A stretch of DNA of 64,000 nucleotides, taken from Geminocystis sp. NIES-3708 (GTDB lineage Bacteria > Cyanobacteriota > Cyanobacteriia > Cyanobacteriales > Cyanobacteriaceae). Every line of letters begins with the position of its first letter. Position 1 is the stretch's first letter. The notes below the pieces were generated by a model. The model ran no database searches. It was not told the DNA's origin and saw only the letters and a program-made list of their open reading frames with translations. The translations under genes and the position numbers were made by a program. Positions 24,884 to 35,016 of the stretch are shown here, piece after piece. The stretch is from contig NZ_AP014815.1 in assembly GCF_001548095.1 (NCBI RefSeq), forward strand, positions 248,001 to 312,000, in the 5' to 3' direction.

Positions 24884-24916
24884 AAGATTATGGCTCAATT
24901 AAGATTATGGCTCAAT
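24884..24916 (+). repeat. 17-bp tandem duplication
   Basis: AAGATTATGGCTCAATT is repeated back to back (24884-24900 and 24901-24917, last base differing). It lies downstream of the YefM relic. The 570-base gap 24485-25052 holds only these two features. Confidence 0.75.
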
Positions 24917-25052
24917 GAAAGAAACATTATATTTATTAACCACCCCTAAAAATATCCAACGTCTGAACATAAAGCAGTAAAAGTTAGAGATAATATAAAA
25001 TACCTCAAACTAAATTTAAAGCTGATAAGATAGATAATTATTAACTAAGTAC

Positions 25053-25487
25053 ATGAATTTACCGTCTTTTCTCTGGTTATGGAAAATTGCGGCATGGTCA
25101 ATGGGATTAGCGATCACCTCTTATTTTATACTAGGTATATCGGGAATTTTATTGATTAAATATCGACAAGAAAAAAAACCACGCCCAAAATGGTTACGCC
25201 CGTTTCATTGGATTATAGGAATAATAATCGTTATCCTCGTGTTATTATTGCTATCTATTGGCTTAATCGGCACATTAGGGCATTATGGCAGTTTGGGGCA
25301 TTCATGGCATTTAGGAGCGGGATTTATAGTGGTGACGTTAGTCTTGTCATCGGCGTGGAGTTCTAGTCAAATACATCCTTCTCGACTTTGGGCGAAAAAA
25401 CTTCATATAAGCCTTAATATCGGCTTATTTTTCTCGTTACTTTTTGTTGGTTTAAGCGGTTGGAATGTGGTGCAAAAATACTTATAA
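25053..25487 (+). CDS. DUF4079 membrane protein
   Basis: 144 residues with four hydrophobic segments (about 8-37, 52-74, 83-105 and 121-140). A conserved core HYGSLGHSWHLGAGFIVV and SSQIHPSRLWAKKLHISL matches DUF4079, a cyanobacterial and plastid family with His residues that could bind haem or metal. Function not established. It converges on mnmE with an 87-base gap. Confidence 0.8.
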   Translation: MNLPSFLWLWKIAAWSMGLAITSYFILGISGILLIKYRQEKKPRPKWLRPFHWIIGIIIVILVLLLLSIGLIGTLGHYGSLGHSWHLGAGFIVVTLVLSSAWSSSQIHPSRLWAKKLHISLNIGLFFSLLFVGLSGWNVVQKYL

Positions 25488-25574
25488 TAAATAATTAGGA
25501 TGTGGTAAAAAAGTATAAGTGATGAGTAAAAATTAGAAGATAAGATAAATACTGATAAATGAAATAGATATTTT

Positions 25575-26954
25575 TTATTTACCAATACAAAAACGACTAA
25601 AAATTCTATCTAATACTGATTCTGTTACTTCTTCTCCTGTTATTTCTCCTAAAGCCTGAATAGCAATCCGTAAATCAATAGTCCAAAAATCAAGAGGAAG
25701 TTTATTTTTAATAGTTTCTTCTACTTGTATTAAAGCTAATTTTGCACGGGTTAAACTAGCCGCTTGACGTTGATTAATGGCAATATCTAAATCTTGAGCT
25801 ATAGTTTCTCCTCGTTGAATTGATTTAATAATCATCTTTTCTAAGGCTTCTATTCCCTCATTAATAGCGACGGCAGTGTTTACTACTTGTTTAATTTTAG
25901 AAGGATATTTAACGGTTTCTAAAGTAGCAATATCTGTTTTATTGATCACTAAAATTAAGTTTAATTCTTGAATTTTTTGATAAATTTCTTCATCTTCTTG
26001 AGTCCATCCTACACTAGCATCTATAGTGAAAAGGATTAAATCTGCTTGTGATACGGCTTGAAGTGAACGCTCTACACCAATTTTTTCAACGGTATCTTCT
26101 GTTTCTCTAATTCCTGCGGTGTCTAATACTTGAATAGGGATACCTTCTACTACCAACTGAGATTCTACGACATCACGGGTAGTGCCGGGCAAATCAGTGA
26201 CAATTGCTCGATCATTTTTACTCCAAGCATTCAAAAGGCTTGATTTACCTACGTTTGGACGACCGACAATAGCAACTTTGATTCCACTACGTAATAATTC
26301 TCCTTGATCTTTAGTTTCTAAAATATGTTTAACTTGAAGTAAATTATTGTGTAAATCTCCCTTAATTTGTTCTTCATTTAAAGGTGGCAAGTCGTCTTCA
26401 AAATCAATCCTTGCTTCAACTTCTGCTAAAATATCCAGTAAAGAATGACGCATTTGACGAATTGGTTGTGCTAATTTTCCTCGTAATCCAGCCAAAGCAA
26501 TATGAGAGGCTTGAGGAGATTTTGCCCCAACAATTTCAGCAATACTTTCGGCTTGGGTTAAGTCAATTCTACCGTTTAAAAATGCTCTCAGGGTAAATTC
26601 TCCTGCATTAGCAAGTCTTGCACCATACTCTAAACATAACTCTAAAACTTGTTGCACGGGAATAATACCACCGTGGCAGTGAAATTCGATCACATCTTCA
26701 CGAGTAAAAGAGCGAGGTGATAGCATTAATAAGACTAAAACTTCGTCAATAATTTGTTTTGTATTAGGATTTTGAATATAGCCATAAAGGATTTGATGAG
26801 ATTGCCATGAAGGCTTACCTTGAGGCTGAAAAATTTTTTGAGTAATATCTAATGCCGTTACACCACTTAGTCTGACGATGCCTATACTACCCTGATTTGG
26901 CACAACTGCCGAGGCGATGGCAACAATCGTTTCTTGTTGAATTATATTTTTCAC
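25575..26954 (-). CDS. mnmE: tRNA uridine-5-carboxymethylaminomethyl(34) synthesis GTPase MnmE
   Basis: About 459 residues from GTG 26954, which gives the usual N-terminus [16 protein letters not shown]; a longer frame from 26984 adds ten residues. The N-terminal formyl-THF-binding domain, central G-domain ([22 protein letters not shown]) and C-terminal FCIGK motif with the catalytic Cys are all present. With MnmG it modifies U34 of several tRNAs. On the same strand, psbY lies upstream across a 130-base spacer holding a palindrome. Confidence 0.96.
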   Translation of the reverse strand: MKNIIQQETIVAIASAVVPNQGSIGIVRLSGVTALDITQKIFQPQGKPSWQSHQILYGYIQNPNTKQIIDEVLVLLMLSPRSFTREDVIEFHCHGGIIPVQQVLELCLEYGARLANAGEFTLRAFLNGRIDLTQAESIAEIVGAKSPQASHIALAGLRGKLAQPIRQMRHSLLDILAEVEARIDFEDDLPPLNEEQIKGDLHNNLLQVKHILETKDQGELLRSGIKVAIVGRPNVGKSSLLNAWSKNDRAIVTDLPGTTRDVVESQLVVEGIPIQVLDTAGIRETEDTVEKIGVERSLQAVSQADLILFTIDASVGWTQEDEEIYQKIQELNLILVINKTDIATLETVKYPSKIKQVVNTAVAINEGIEALEKMIIKSIQRGETIAQDLDIAINQRQAASLTRAKLALIQVEETIKNKLPLDFWTIDLRIAIQALGEITGEEVTESVLDRIFSRFCIGK

Positions 26955-27031
26955 TATAGAGTTATTAAAGCAACGGAAAAGCAAAAGCTAATTGATTGAG
27001 GAAATACCATGAAATTGGATGAATAGTATTC

Positions 27032-27043
27032 ACCCCTAGGGGT
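27032..27043. other. Palindrome ACCCCTAGGGGT
   Basis: A perfect 12-bp GC-rich palindrome in otherwise AT-rich DNA, in the spacer between psbY and mnmE. It is followed directly by heptamer repeats TTAATTG. A related palindrome lies upstream of truB. Confidence 0.7.
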
Positions 27044-27079
27044 TTAATTGTTAATTGATTAATTGTCCATTGTTAATTG
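27044..27079 (+). repeat. Heptamer TTAATTG repeats
   Basis: TTAATTG at 27044, 27051, 27059 and 27073, with TCCATTG between the last two and one inserted base. It is an STRR-type heptanucleotide array. Confidence 0.75.
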
Positions 27080-27083
27080 TTAT

Positions 27084-27203
27084 CTAGCTTTGTTTTTTTA
27101 AGAATTTTTGTGCTTGATTGATAGCTAATGTACCAATATTATATACTGCCCAACCACCTGCTACTGCTAAAGGTAATACAACGATTAAGATTCTCCAGTC
27201 CAT
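27084..27203 (-). CDS. psbY: Photosystem II protein PsbY
   Basis: 39 residues: MDWRILIVVLPLAVAGGWAV then YNIGTLAINQAQKFL and KKQS. A single membrane helix follows the MDWR start, with the conserved YNIG and a basic end, as in cyanobacterial PsbY. The start has AGGAGTATAAGAAA upstream. PsbY is a small non-essential subunit bound near cytochrome b559 in photosystem II. Confidence 0.93.
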   Translation of the reverse strand: MDWRILIVVLPLAVAGGWAVYNIGTLAINQAQKFLKKQS

Positions 27204-27544
27204 TTTCTTATACTCCTGTTTTTTATAATTGTCTTTATTAGAAAAATGATAACATTTGTTGCAATCATTAAGCAGGAAAAATAATAACTTAGATCAATAG
27301 ACTTTTTGCACAAGTCAGACAATCAGCAATAGGCACTCTTGTAATGTTTATTAAAATTGATAATTTCTCATCTTCAATAGATTTTTTTCACGTTGCAAGA
27401 GGTGAAATATCTTCTTCAAAGTCAAAAAATAATTAAAAATAAGAACTTAGATGAAAAATTAAATCTCACTTTCCATGACAAGCTAAAGTCAATACTAATT
27501 TTGTTATTATTTAAAGATAATAGAGATCTCTCAGATTAATTATT

Positions 27545-28351
27545 ATGAATGACCTTATTCAACGACATAATATTGAAATATTAGGAAATTTAGATTCTAA
27601 AGAAACTTTAATATTTGCTCATGGTTTTGGTAGTCAACAATCAGCATGGCGATTTATTTTACCTGCATTTGAACATAGGTATCGGATTATTTTATTTGAT
27701 CTTATTGGTAGTACTTTTTTAGGAATGAATAAGTTTGACATTGATCATTATCACAGTTTTAAAGATTATGCAGAAGATTTAGTTAAAATTTGTTCTTTTT
27801 TAGAGTTAGAAAAAGTTAGTTTTATTGCTCATTCAGCTAGTTGTATGATAGGAACTTTAGCTGCTTTGAAAAATCCTAGTTTTTTTAAAAAATTTATTTT
27901 TATCGGTGCTTCTCCTCGCTATTTGAATGATGTTAATTATGTTGGTGGATTTACAAAAACCGATGTGATAGGAATGCTAGGAGGAATTACCAAAAATTAT
28001 ACTGACTGGATTCAACACTATACATTTAAAGCCATAGATGATCCAACTCAACCATTATTATCACAAGAATTTGCTCAATGTTTATTAAAGTTAAATCCAG
28101 ATATTGCTTTAATAGTTTTTAAGATGATTATCACTTCTGACTATCGTAAACAAGTGTCAGAATTAAAATTACCAACTTTAATTATTCAACCTCAAGATGA
28201 TCTGTTTGTGCCTCTCAACGTTGGTTTATACTTAAATGAAAATATACAAAATAGTAAAATTCAGATACTTCCGACAAAAGGACATTTTCCTCAGTTAACT
28301 CATCCTTATATCGTTGCTTATACTATTTCTCAATATTTAAAAAGTTCTTAA
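27545..28351 (+). CDS. Alpha/beta-fold hydrolase, RsbQ-like
   Basis: 268 residues. The oxyanion block FAHGFGSQQSAW is near residue 24. The nucleophile elbow is AHSASCMIG (Ser near 97), then Asp in QPQDDLFVPL near 219 and His in GHFPQLTHP near 247. This arrangement is that of RsbQ and its plant homologues KAI2/D14, which bind small butenolide-like ligands. In bacteria the partner is often a PAS-domain phosphatase, which is not nearby here. The ligand is unknown. AGAGATCTCT lies 14 bases before the start and could be an operator or chance. Confidence 0.82.
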   Translation: MNDLIQRHNIEILGNLDSKETLIFAHGFGSQQSAWRFILPAFEHRYRIILFDLIGSTFLGMNKFDIDHYHSFKDYAEDLVKICSFLELEKVSFIAHSASCMIGTLAALKNPSFFKKFIFIGASPRYLNDVNYVGGFTKTDVIGMLGGITKNYTDWIQHYTFKAIDDPTQPLLSQEFAQCLLKLNPDIALIVFKMIITSDYRKQVSELKLPTLIIQPQDDLFVPLNVGLYLNENIQNSKIQILPTKGHFPQLTHPYIVAYTISQYLKSS

Positions 28352-28366
28352 GGTACATATATTTTT

Positions 28367-29164
28367 TTATAGCAATGAATAAAAATGAGCTACAGGACCA
28401 GCTCCTGCCCCTATATCTAGTCCATATTCAAGGGCATTAGTTACATATTCTTTTCCCTGAGCAACGGCAGTAAATAACGGTTTTCCTAGGGCTAAATTGG
28501 CAGTGATAGCGGCGGCGAGAGTACAACCTGTTCCGTGAGTATTTTTTGTATTGATGGTTTTTATTTGTAAAATTTGGCTTTTTTTACCATCATAAAATAA
28601 ATCAATTCCTTTGTTTTTCCCTTCTCTTGCTCCCCCTTTTATTAATATATTTTTTGCTCCTAATTCATAAATTTTTTGAGCTGATTTTTCCATATCTTTT
28701 ATGTCAAATATTTCCACATCACTTAATAATTGAGCTTCATAAATATTCGGTGTTACGATTAAAGCTTTGGGAATTAATAATTTTGTTAAGGTTGTGATCG
28801 CCTGATTATCAATTAGTAATGAGCCTGTACGAGAAACCATGACAGGATCAATGACAATATTCTCTAAAGATATTTGTGTCAAAAAATGGGCGACAGTAGT
28901 CATTATTTCTTGATTAAGTAACATTCCTGTTTTTAAAGACTTAATCTCAAGATCATTAAATACTGCTTCTAGTTGACTTTTGACAATTAAAGGAGGAATT
29001 GGTAAAACATCGGTTACGGTAACAGTATTTTGAGCAGTTACACAAGTGATGACACTACTACCATGTACACGATGGAAAGCAAAAGTTTTTAAATCTGCTT
29101 GAATACCAGCACCACCACCACTATCAGATCCAGCTATAGTTAAAGTTGAAGGAATTTTGATCAT
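28367..29164 (-). CDS. thiD: Hydroxymethylpyrimidine/phosphomethylpyrimidine kinase
   Basis: 265 residues, normal length. The N-terminal TIAGSDSGGGAGIQADLKTF motif and GTGCTLAAA near the C-terminus are the ribokinase-family signatures of ThiD. It phosphorylates HMP and HMP-P for thiamine synthesis. It converges with the hydrolase gene (15-base gap). No TPP riboswitch was recognised upstream; 114 bases separate it from the divergent M16 gene. Confidence 0.95.
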   Translation of the reverse strand: MIKIPSTLTIAGSDSGGGAGIQADLKTFAFHRVHGSSVITCVTAQNTVTVTDVLPIPPLIVKSQLEAVFNDLEIKSLKTGMLLNQEIMTTVAHFLTQISLENIVIDPVMVSRTGSLLIDNQAITTLTKLLIPKALIVTPNIYEAQLLSDVEIFDIKDMEKSAQKIYELGAKNILIKGGAREGKNKGIDLFYDGKKSQILQIKTINTKNTHGTGCTLAAAITANLALGKPLFTAVAQGKEYVTNALEYGLDIGAGAGPVAHFYSLL

Positions 29165-29278
29165 AAATTTTATTTTTGTCTTTCTTTCTCTTATCCGCCA
29201 TTTTTAGCCAAAATCTGAAGTAATTGTTTCTTAATATACAATGGGAATTGTAACTTAAATATTAAGCAAAAATCTGCT

Positions 29279-30550
29279 ATGACCTTCACTTTAGTTAGAC
29301 CTAATTGCCTTCATTCTCCTACTATTACTACATTACCCAATGGTTTAACTATTATTGCAGAACAAATACCTGTTTCTGCGGTTAATCTCAATATTTGGTT
29401 TAATGTGGGTTCAGCGATCGAAACTGATAATATTAATGGTATGGCTCATTTTTTAGAACACATGATCTTTAAAGGTAGTCATAAATTAGCTAGTGGTGAA
29501 TTTGAACGTTTATTGGAAGCTAAAGGTGCGGTGACGAATGCTGCCACAAGTCAAGAATATACTCATTTTTATTTTACTTGCACCCCTGAAGATTTTGCGG
29601 AAATTCTACCTTTACAGCTAGATTTGGTATTAAACCCTCTTTTACCGTCTCCTGAATTTGATAGAGAAAAAATGGTAGTATTAGAAGAAATTAGGAGATC
29701 TCATGATAATCCTCGTCGAAGACTATCAGAAAGAATGATGAACAATGTTTTTCCTAATTTACCCTATCATCGTCCCATTTTAGGTACAACAGAAATTATC
29801 GAAAATTTAACCTGTAAACAGATGCAATCCTTTCATGATTCATGGTATCAACCTTCAGGAATGACAGTGGTAGCAGTGGGAAATTTACCTGTGGAAGAAT
29901 TAACGGAAACGATCATTAATTCCTTAACGATAGATAAAATAAATCCTCAACCAGAAAAAATCAAGTATCAATCAGAATTGCCATTTACAGAAATTATCAC
30001 CGACAAATATATTGACTCTTCTTTGCAACAATCCCGTTTAATTTTAACTTGGCGTGTCCCCGGATTAGAAAATTTCTCAGAAACTTTACCTTTAGACGTT
30101 TTAGCTGTAATCTTGGGACAAGGAAAATTATCAAGATTATTTCGAGACTTACGGGAAAATCGTCATTTAGTAACTCGTATTTCTGCAAATAATATTACTA
30201 ATCAAATACAAGGAGTTTTCTCAATTTCTGCACAATTATCAAAAGAGAACATTTCTGAAGTAAAAGATGCTATTATTAATCATCTCAGGAAAATTCAAAT
30301 TAATGGAATAACCCAGAAGGAATTAAATCGAGTTTGTCAGATTGTGGCTAATCAATTTATTTTTCAAAGCGAAAAACCAAGTGATAGAACTAATTTATAT
30401 GGTTATTATTATTCACAGATAAATACTATAATTCCAGCTTTAGAATATGCGGAAAATATCAGACGTTTGACGATTGAAGATATACAAAAAGCAGCCCAAA
30501 AATTTTTAGACTTAAATGCTTATGGTGTTGTCATAGCTTTAGATAATTGA
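29279..30550 (+). CDS. M16 family zinc peptidase
   Basis: 423 residues. The inverted zinc motif HFLEH lies in MAHFLEHMIFKGS near residue 59, with the distal Glu in VVLEEIRR near 138. The second half (from about 220) is the paired non-catalytic domain, with ILGQGKLSRLFRDLRE. This fits the bacterial PqqL/processing-peptidase type of 400-430 residues with both halves. Cyanobacteria often have two adjacent M16 genes; only one is here. Role in peptide degradation is inferred. Confidence 0.9.
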   Translation: MTFTLVRPNCLHSPTITTLPNGLTIIAEQIPVSAVNLNIWFNVGSAIETDNINGMAHFLEHMIFKGSHKLASGEFERLLEAKGAVTNAATSQEYTHFYFTCTPEDFAEILPLQLDLVLNPLLPSPEFDREKMVVLEEIRRSHDNPRRRLSERMMNNVFPNLPYHRPILGTTEIIENLTCKQMQSFHDSWYQPSGMTVVAVGNLPVEELTETIINSLTIDKINPQPEKIKYQSELPFTEIITDKYIDSSLQQSRLILTWRVPGLENFSETLPLDVLAVILGQGKLSRLFRDLRENRHLVTRISANNITNQIQGVFSISAQLSKENISEVKDAIINHLRKIQINGITQKELNRVCQIVANQFIFQSEKPSDRTNLYGYYYSQINTIIPALEYAENIRRLTIEDIQKAAQKFLDLNAYGVVIALDN

Positions 30551-30751
30551 CTATTAAGCTAAAATCCATTTAACTCTAATTTTTTGATTTTAACAACAAT
30601 CTGTGAAACTTCTTACCCATTACCTATCGTCTAATTTTATTATGGAAACTTTAGATACATCTGAGCTTAATAGTGGTGAACAATGATATATTGAAAGACA
30701 GATTTTAGGTAAGTCAAACTTTAAGAAATAAAAATTATCATCTTAATTTTA

Positions 30752-31891
30752 ATGCGCAATTTTAAATTATCAATTATGGATGTCTATTTGGTAAGAGAGC
30801 TAATAACTCCTTTTTTCTTTAGCGTAGGAATTTTTTCTGCTTTAGGAGTAACCATAGGTACAGTATCCGATTTAAGTTATAAAATTGTCAATTCTAATTT
30901 AGCGTTTATTTCTGCAATACAAATTTTTTGCTTAAAAATACCGGAATATATTGCTTATGGTTTACCTATTTCTGTGTTATTAACAACATTAATAACTTAT
31001 AGTCGCCTCAGTAAAGATAGTGAATTAGTTGCGTTACGTAGCTGTGGAGTGAGTATTTTTCGGCTAGTTACTCCAGCCTTAATCTTAAGTTTATTCGTAA
31101 CAGTTTTAACCTTTATTTTCAATGAATTAATTGTTCCCAATGCTAATTATCAGGCTACCACAATTTTAGTAGAACAGTTGAATGAACAAAGACAATTTTT
31201 ATTAAGAAAAGATATTTTTTATCCTGAATATGTAGAAGTAAAAGAAGATAATGGTCAAAACTATAAACAACTCAAAACTTTATTTTATGCCCAAGAATTT
31301 GATGGTGAAAATATGCAATCTTTAACTATTTTAGATACAGAAAAAAAAGGATTAAATAAAGTAATTCTTTCGGAAAGAGGTACATGGAATAATAAACAAC
31401 AAGTATGGGATTTATTCAATGGAGTGATTTATGATGTCAAAACAAATCCATTCGTGGCAAAAGAATCTTTTTTTCAAGAAAGACAATTTCCTTTATCAAA
31501 AACTCCTTTAGAATTAGCAGCAAAAAGTCGAGATCCTTATGAAATGAATATAGTTCAATCAGAAGAATATATCAAATTATTAAGACTATTAGGAGATGAA
31601 AAAAATGTCTTAATGTTTCAAGTTCGTACAGCTCAAAAAATATCTTTTCCCTTTATTTGTATCATCTTTGCCTTAGTAGGCTCATCTTTAGGCTGTTTGC
31701 CAAACACTGCTAGTAAAGCAACCAGTTTTGGGCTATGTGTTGCTATCGTTTTTGGCTATTATTTTATTAGTTTTTTCATTGGCAGTTTAGGATTAATTGG
31801 ATTTCTTTCACCTTTTATGGCGGCATGGATACCCAATCTTTGCGGTTTATTAATTGGAATTTATTTATTATTTAAACCTAATTTTGCTTAG
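30752..31891 (+). CDS. LptF/LptG family permease
   Basis: 379 residues. Three N-terminal membrane segments (residues about 20-42, 57-82 and 102-128) with YGLPISVLLTTLITYSRLSK and ELVALRSCGVS, then a periplasmic region (140-290) and three C-terminal membrane segments. This is the LptF/G (YjgP/YjgQ) layout of the inner-membrane part of the lipopolysaccharide exporter. Cyanobacteria usually have a single such gene; the ATPase LptB is not nearby. A remnant-like frame (30641-30720) precedes it and is not annotated. Confidence 0.88.
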   Translation: MRNFKLSIMDVYLVRELITPFFFSVGIFSALGVTIGTVSDLSYKIVNSNLAFISAIQIFCLKIPEYIAYGLPISVLLTTLITYSRLSKDSELVALRSCGVSIFRLVTPALILSLFVTVLTFIFNELIVPNANYQATTILVEQLNEQRQFLLRKDIFYPEYVEVKEDNGQNYKQLKTLFYAQEFDGENMQSLTILDTEKKGLNKVILSERGTWNNKQQVWDLFNGVIYDVKTNPFVAKESFFQERQFPLSKTPLELAAKSRDPYEMNIVQSEEYIKLLRLLGDEKNVLMFQVRTAQKISFPFICIIFALVGSSLGCLPNTASKATSFGLCVAIVFGYYFISFFIGSLGLIGFLSPFMAAWIPNLCGLLIGIYLLFKPNFA

Positions 31892-31907
31892 TAATTTTTA
31901 GATGTTT

Positions 31908-32585
31908 TTATCGTATCTCAATTTCGTGGACAAATTTTTGAGCCAATAAATCAATACCTGTAATTGCAGTTCCTACTACTACGGAAAAACAACCTAAATC
32001 TAAGGCTTTTATGACTTCTTGAGGTGTTTTGACGCCTCCTTCACAAATAATTGGCTTATGAATGGTGTTAACTAATTTTTCTATAAATTCAAAGCTAGGT
32101 GGTATCAAATTTTGTGTTGTTTCTGTATAACCGTATAGAGTTGTGCCAATAAAATCAGCTCCTGCTTTTTCTGCTGCGATGGCATTTTCAATAGTATCAA
32201 TGTCCGCCATGACAGGTTTACCGAGTTTTTCTTTAATTTGAGTTATAATTTCTGCTAACTTCTCCCCGTCAGGGCGACTTCTTTGAGTGGCATCAATAGC
32301 GATAATATCCGCTCCTGCTTCACTTACTGCCACTGCATCAGCAAAACGAGGAGTAATATAAACTGATGAATTCAGCCTCATTTGCTTCCATAAACCAATT
32401 ACTGGAATATCTGGCAATAATTGCTTAACCGCTTGAATATGACTAGGGCTATCAATTCTTAAACCTTTTGCTCCTTGGTTTATACAGGCTTTGGCGATCG
32501 CTGCAATGATTTTTGGATCATGTAACGGTGAATCACTGGGTGCTTGACAGGAAATAATGAGATTTGATTTTAAAATTTCGATCAT
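31908..32585 (-). CDS. nanE: N-acetylmannosamine-6-phosphate 2-epimerase
   Basis: 225 residues. The TIM-barrel family pattern is clear: LIISCQAPSDSPLHDP, GAKGLRIDSP, VIGLWKQMR, then MADIDTIENAIAAEKAGADF and ICEGGVKTPQEV. It interconverts ManNAc-6-phosphate and GlcNAc-6-phosphate. No sialic-acid lyase or kinase genes are nearby. Its product is the same as that of MurQ at 4407, so a shared amino-sugar salvage route is plausible. It converges on the LptF/G gene (16-base gap). Confidence 0.9.
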   Translation of the reverse strand: MIEILKSNLIISCQAPSDSPLHDPKIIAAIAKACINQGAKGLRIDSPSHIQAVKQLLPDIPVIGLWKQMRLNSSVYITPRFADAVAVSEAGADIIAIDATQRSRPDGEKLAEIITQIKEKLGKPVMADIDTIENAIAAEKAGADFIGTTLYGYTETTQNLIPPSFEFIEKLVNTIHKPIICEGGVKTPQEVIKALDLGCFSVVVGTAITGIDLLAQKFVHEIEIR

Positions 32586-32642
32586 AAAAAATCCAATGAA
32601 AAACTATAAATTGTTAATTGTCAATAATCTATGATTAATTGA

Positions 32643-33152
32643 TTATTTATAGGCTTTTACACATTCTTCTACTAAAGGTGCAACTTTATCAATATCTTTC
32701 CAACCTAAAATATTAGTCTCTTTTTTCTCTAAATTTTTGTAGCTACGGAAAAATTCGGCAATCTCTTCTAAAATATGAGGTGCAACATCTTTCATGGATT
32801 TAACATGATCATAACGTGGATCTTCTGCTGGTACACATAAGATTTTTTCATCACGATCGCCACCGTCAATCATTTCTAACATACAAATAGGACGAGAGGC
32901 AATAACACAACCGGGGAAAGTAGGCTCATCCATCATCACCATACCATCAAGAGGATCACCATCATCAGCGAGAGTGTTAGGTACAAAACCGTAATCATAG
33001 GGATATTTAACAGAAGAAAACAATACTCTATCTAAGATAAAAGCATTCATATCCTTATCAAACTCATACTTATTTTTGCTACCGCCAGGGATTTCGATTA
33101 AAACATTAATAATACCAGCTTTAGGTTGGGCGGGAATTCTTGATAAATCCAT
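32643..33152 (-). CDS. ppa: Inorganic pyrophosphatase (family I)
   Basis: 169 residues. The signature [14 protein letters not shown] near residue 65-78 carries the three metal-binding Asp residues, with KYEFDKD and YDYGFVPNT before it and the active-site RPI block after. It hydrolyses pyrophosphate to drive biosynthesis. It is divergent from sufB, with a 270-base intergenic region holding a SufR-like site. Confidence 0.96.
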   Translation of the reverse strand: MDLSRIPAQPKAGIINVLIEIPGGSKNKYEFDKDMNAFILDRVLFSSVKYPYDYGFVPNTLADDGDPLDGMVMMDEPTFPGCVIASRPICMLEMIDGGDRDEKILCVPAEDPRYDHVKSMKDVAPHILEEIAEFFRSYKNLEKKETNILGWKDIDKVAPLVEECVKAYK

Positions 33153-33371
33153 TTTTAATAGTTCCTTAACTTAAATTTACAAATACGGTTAATATTTAAC
33201 CATAAATTGATAAAGTGCAAAAAATAATCTTAGGCTATAGCAATCTTAAGTATGTGAGATTTTTTACTGTTGTTAGCTATCATTTATCAGTGGTTAGGTT
33301 TCAAGTGTAGTAATATTTACATATTTATTTCATTGTTAATTATTGATTGTTAACTGTAAAATGGACTTTAG

Positions 33372-33385
33372 CAACCAAAATGTTG
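33372..33385 (+). promoter_or_regulatory. SufR-type operator upstream of sufB
   Basis: CAAC-CAAAAT-GTTG is a perfect CAAC-N6-GTTG inverted repeat, the reported recognition pattern of the Fe-S repressor SufR in Synechocystis. It lies 37 bases before the sufB start, where it could block RNA polymerase. The rest of 33153-33422 shows only AT-rich repeats. Confidence 0.7.
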
Positions 33386-33422
33386 TTAAACTATTTAATT
33401 ATTACTATATTTTGAAATTAAT

Positions 33423-34862
33423 ATGAGTGCCGCCGTTAAAACCTTAGTTAATCAACCTTATAAATACGGATTTATTACAGATATTGAATCGGATACTATT
33501 CCTAAAGGTTTAAGTGAAGATGTCGTAAGATTGATTTCTGCCAAAAAAAATGAGCCTGAATTTATGTTAGAATTTCGCCTTAAGGCTTATCGTCAATGGC
33601 TGAAAATGACTGAACCACAATGGGCACACGTCGGTTATCCTCAAATTAATTATCAAGATATTATTTATTATTCTGCACCCAAACAACAGAAGAAAAAATT
33701 AGATAGTTTAGATGAAGTTGATCCCACTTTACTAGAAACCTTTGAAAAACTCGGTATCTCATTATCTGAACAAAAACGATTAAGTAATGTTGCTGTTGAT
33801 GCTATTTTTGATAGTGTTTCTATCGGTACAACTTTTAAGGAAAAATTAGCGGAGGATGGGGTTATTTTCTGCTCAATTTCTGAAGCATTACAGGAACATC
33901 CCGAATTAGTACAAAAATATTTAGGCAGTGTTGTACCTTCTGCTGATAACTATTTTGCGGCTCTTAATGGTGCTGTATTTAGTGATGGTTCATTTGTATT
34001 TATTCCCAAAGGAGTAAAATGTCCGATGGAATTATCTACTTATTTTCGGATTAATAACGGGGATACTGGACAATTTGAACGGACTTTAATCGTAGCCGAA
34101 GAAGGAGCGTCGGTGAGTTATCTTGAAGGTTGTACTGCTCCTATGTACGATAGTAACCAACTTCATGCCGCAGTAGTAGAATTAGTGGCTTTAGATAACG
34201 CAGACATAAAATATTCTACTGTACAAAACTGGTATGCAGGAGACGTAAATGGTAAAGGCGGTATTTATAATTTTGTTACCAAGCGCGGTTTATGTAAGGG
34301 TATTAACTCGAAAATTTCTTGGACTCAAGTAGAAACTGGATCTGCGATAACATGGAAATATCCTAGTTGTGTTTTAGTGGGTGATAACTCGGTGGGTGAA
34401 TTTTATTCCATCGCCTTAACCAATAATATGCAACAAGCTGATACTGGTACTAAGATGGTGCATATTGGCAAAAATACTCGCAGTACAATTATTTCTAAAG
34501 GAATATCGGCAGGAAACTCGAAGAATAGCTATCGTGGGTTAGTGAAAGTGGGAAATAAAGCCACTGGTGCAAGAAATTACTCTCAATGCGATTCTATGCT
34601 AATTGGTGATAACGCCGAAGCAAACACTTTTCCTTATATTCAAGTGGATAATAATGGTGCTAGGGTTGAACATGAAGCCTCTACTTCTAAAATTGGTGAA
34701 GATCAATTATTCTACTTTGCTCAACGAGGTATATCCGAAGAAGATGCCGTCTCAATGTTAGTAAGTGGATTCTGTAAAGATGTTTTAAACGAGTTACCGA
34801 TGGAATTTGCCGCCGAAGCTGATAAACTTCTCAGTCTTAAATTAGAAGGCAGTGTTGGATAG
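33423..34862 (+). CDS. sufB: Fe-S cluster assembly scaffold protein SufB
   Basis: 479 residues, the standard length. The family blocks are intact: [36 protein letters not shown]-type [20 protein letters not shown], and the C-terminal [14 protein letters not shown] segment. SufB with SufC and SufD forms the scaffold for Fe-S assembly, needed for photosystem I. In cyanobacteria it is normally the first gene of sufBCDS, but chlI follows here and no sufC is in the window. The operator upstream suggests it is still SufR-controlled. Confidence 0.97.
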   Translation: MSAAVKTLVNQPYKYGFITDIESDTIPKGLSEDVVRLISAKKNEPEFMLEFRLKAYRQWLKMTEPQWAHVGYPQINYQDIIYYSAPKQQKKKLDSLDEVDPTLLETFEKLGISLSEQKRLSNVAVDAIFDSVSIGTTFKEKLAEDGVIFCSISEALQEHPELVQKYLGSVVPSADNYFAALNGAVFSDGSFVFIPKGVKCPMELSTYFRINNGDTGQFERTLIVAEEGASVSYLEGCTAPMYDSNQLHAAVVELVALDNADIKYSTVQNWYAGDVNGKGGIYNFVTKRGLCKGINSKISWTQVETGSAITWKYPSCVLVGDNSVGEFYSIALTNNMQQADTGTKMVHIGKNTRSTIISKGISAGNSKNSYRGLVKVGNKATGARNYSQCDSMLIGDNAEANTFPYIQVDNNGARVEHEASTSKIGEDQLFYFAQRGISEEDAVSMLVSGFCKDVLNELPMEFAAEADKLLSLKLEGSVG

Positions 34863-35016
34863 ATAAATAATTAATAAGTAATAAGTTCTTTATCGGTAAA
34901 TTAAGTTTTTCAGCTTAGTTGACGGGTTTTGAACAAACGAATATTATAGAAAGGTTATGCTTATTTACATTGCACTAATTAAATTTAATTCTAAGTAAAT
35001 CTTTTTATAAAAAATT

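Noticed and set aside
27522-27531. AGAGATCTCT palindrome before the RsbQ-like gene
   Set aside because: A single 10-bp palindrome with no partner gene or second copy is not enough to call an operator.
28352-29280. TPP riboswitch near thiD
   Set aside because: I searched for the conserved CTGAGA and related blocks before the start and did not find a convincing match.
30641-30730. ATG frame METLDTSELNSGEQ with a stop and a further open stretch before the LptF/G gene
   Set aside because: Too short, no recognisable family and no ribosome site.
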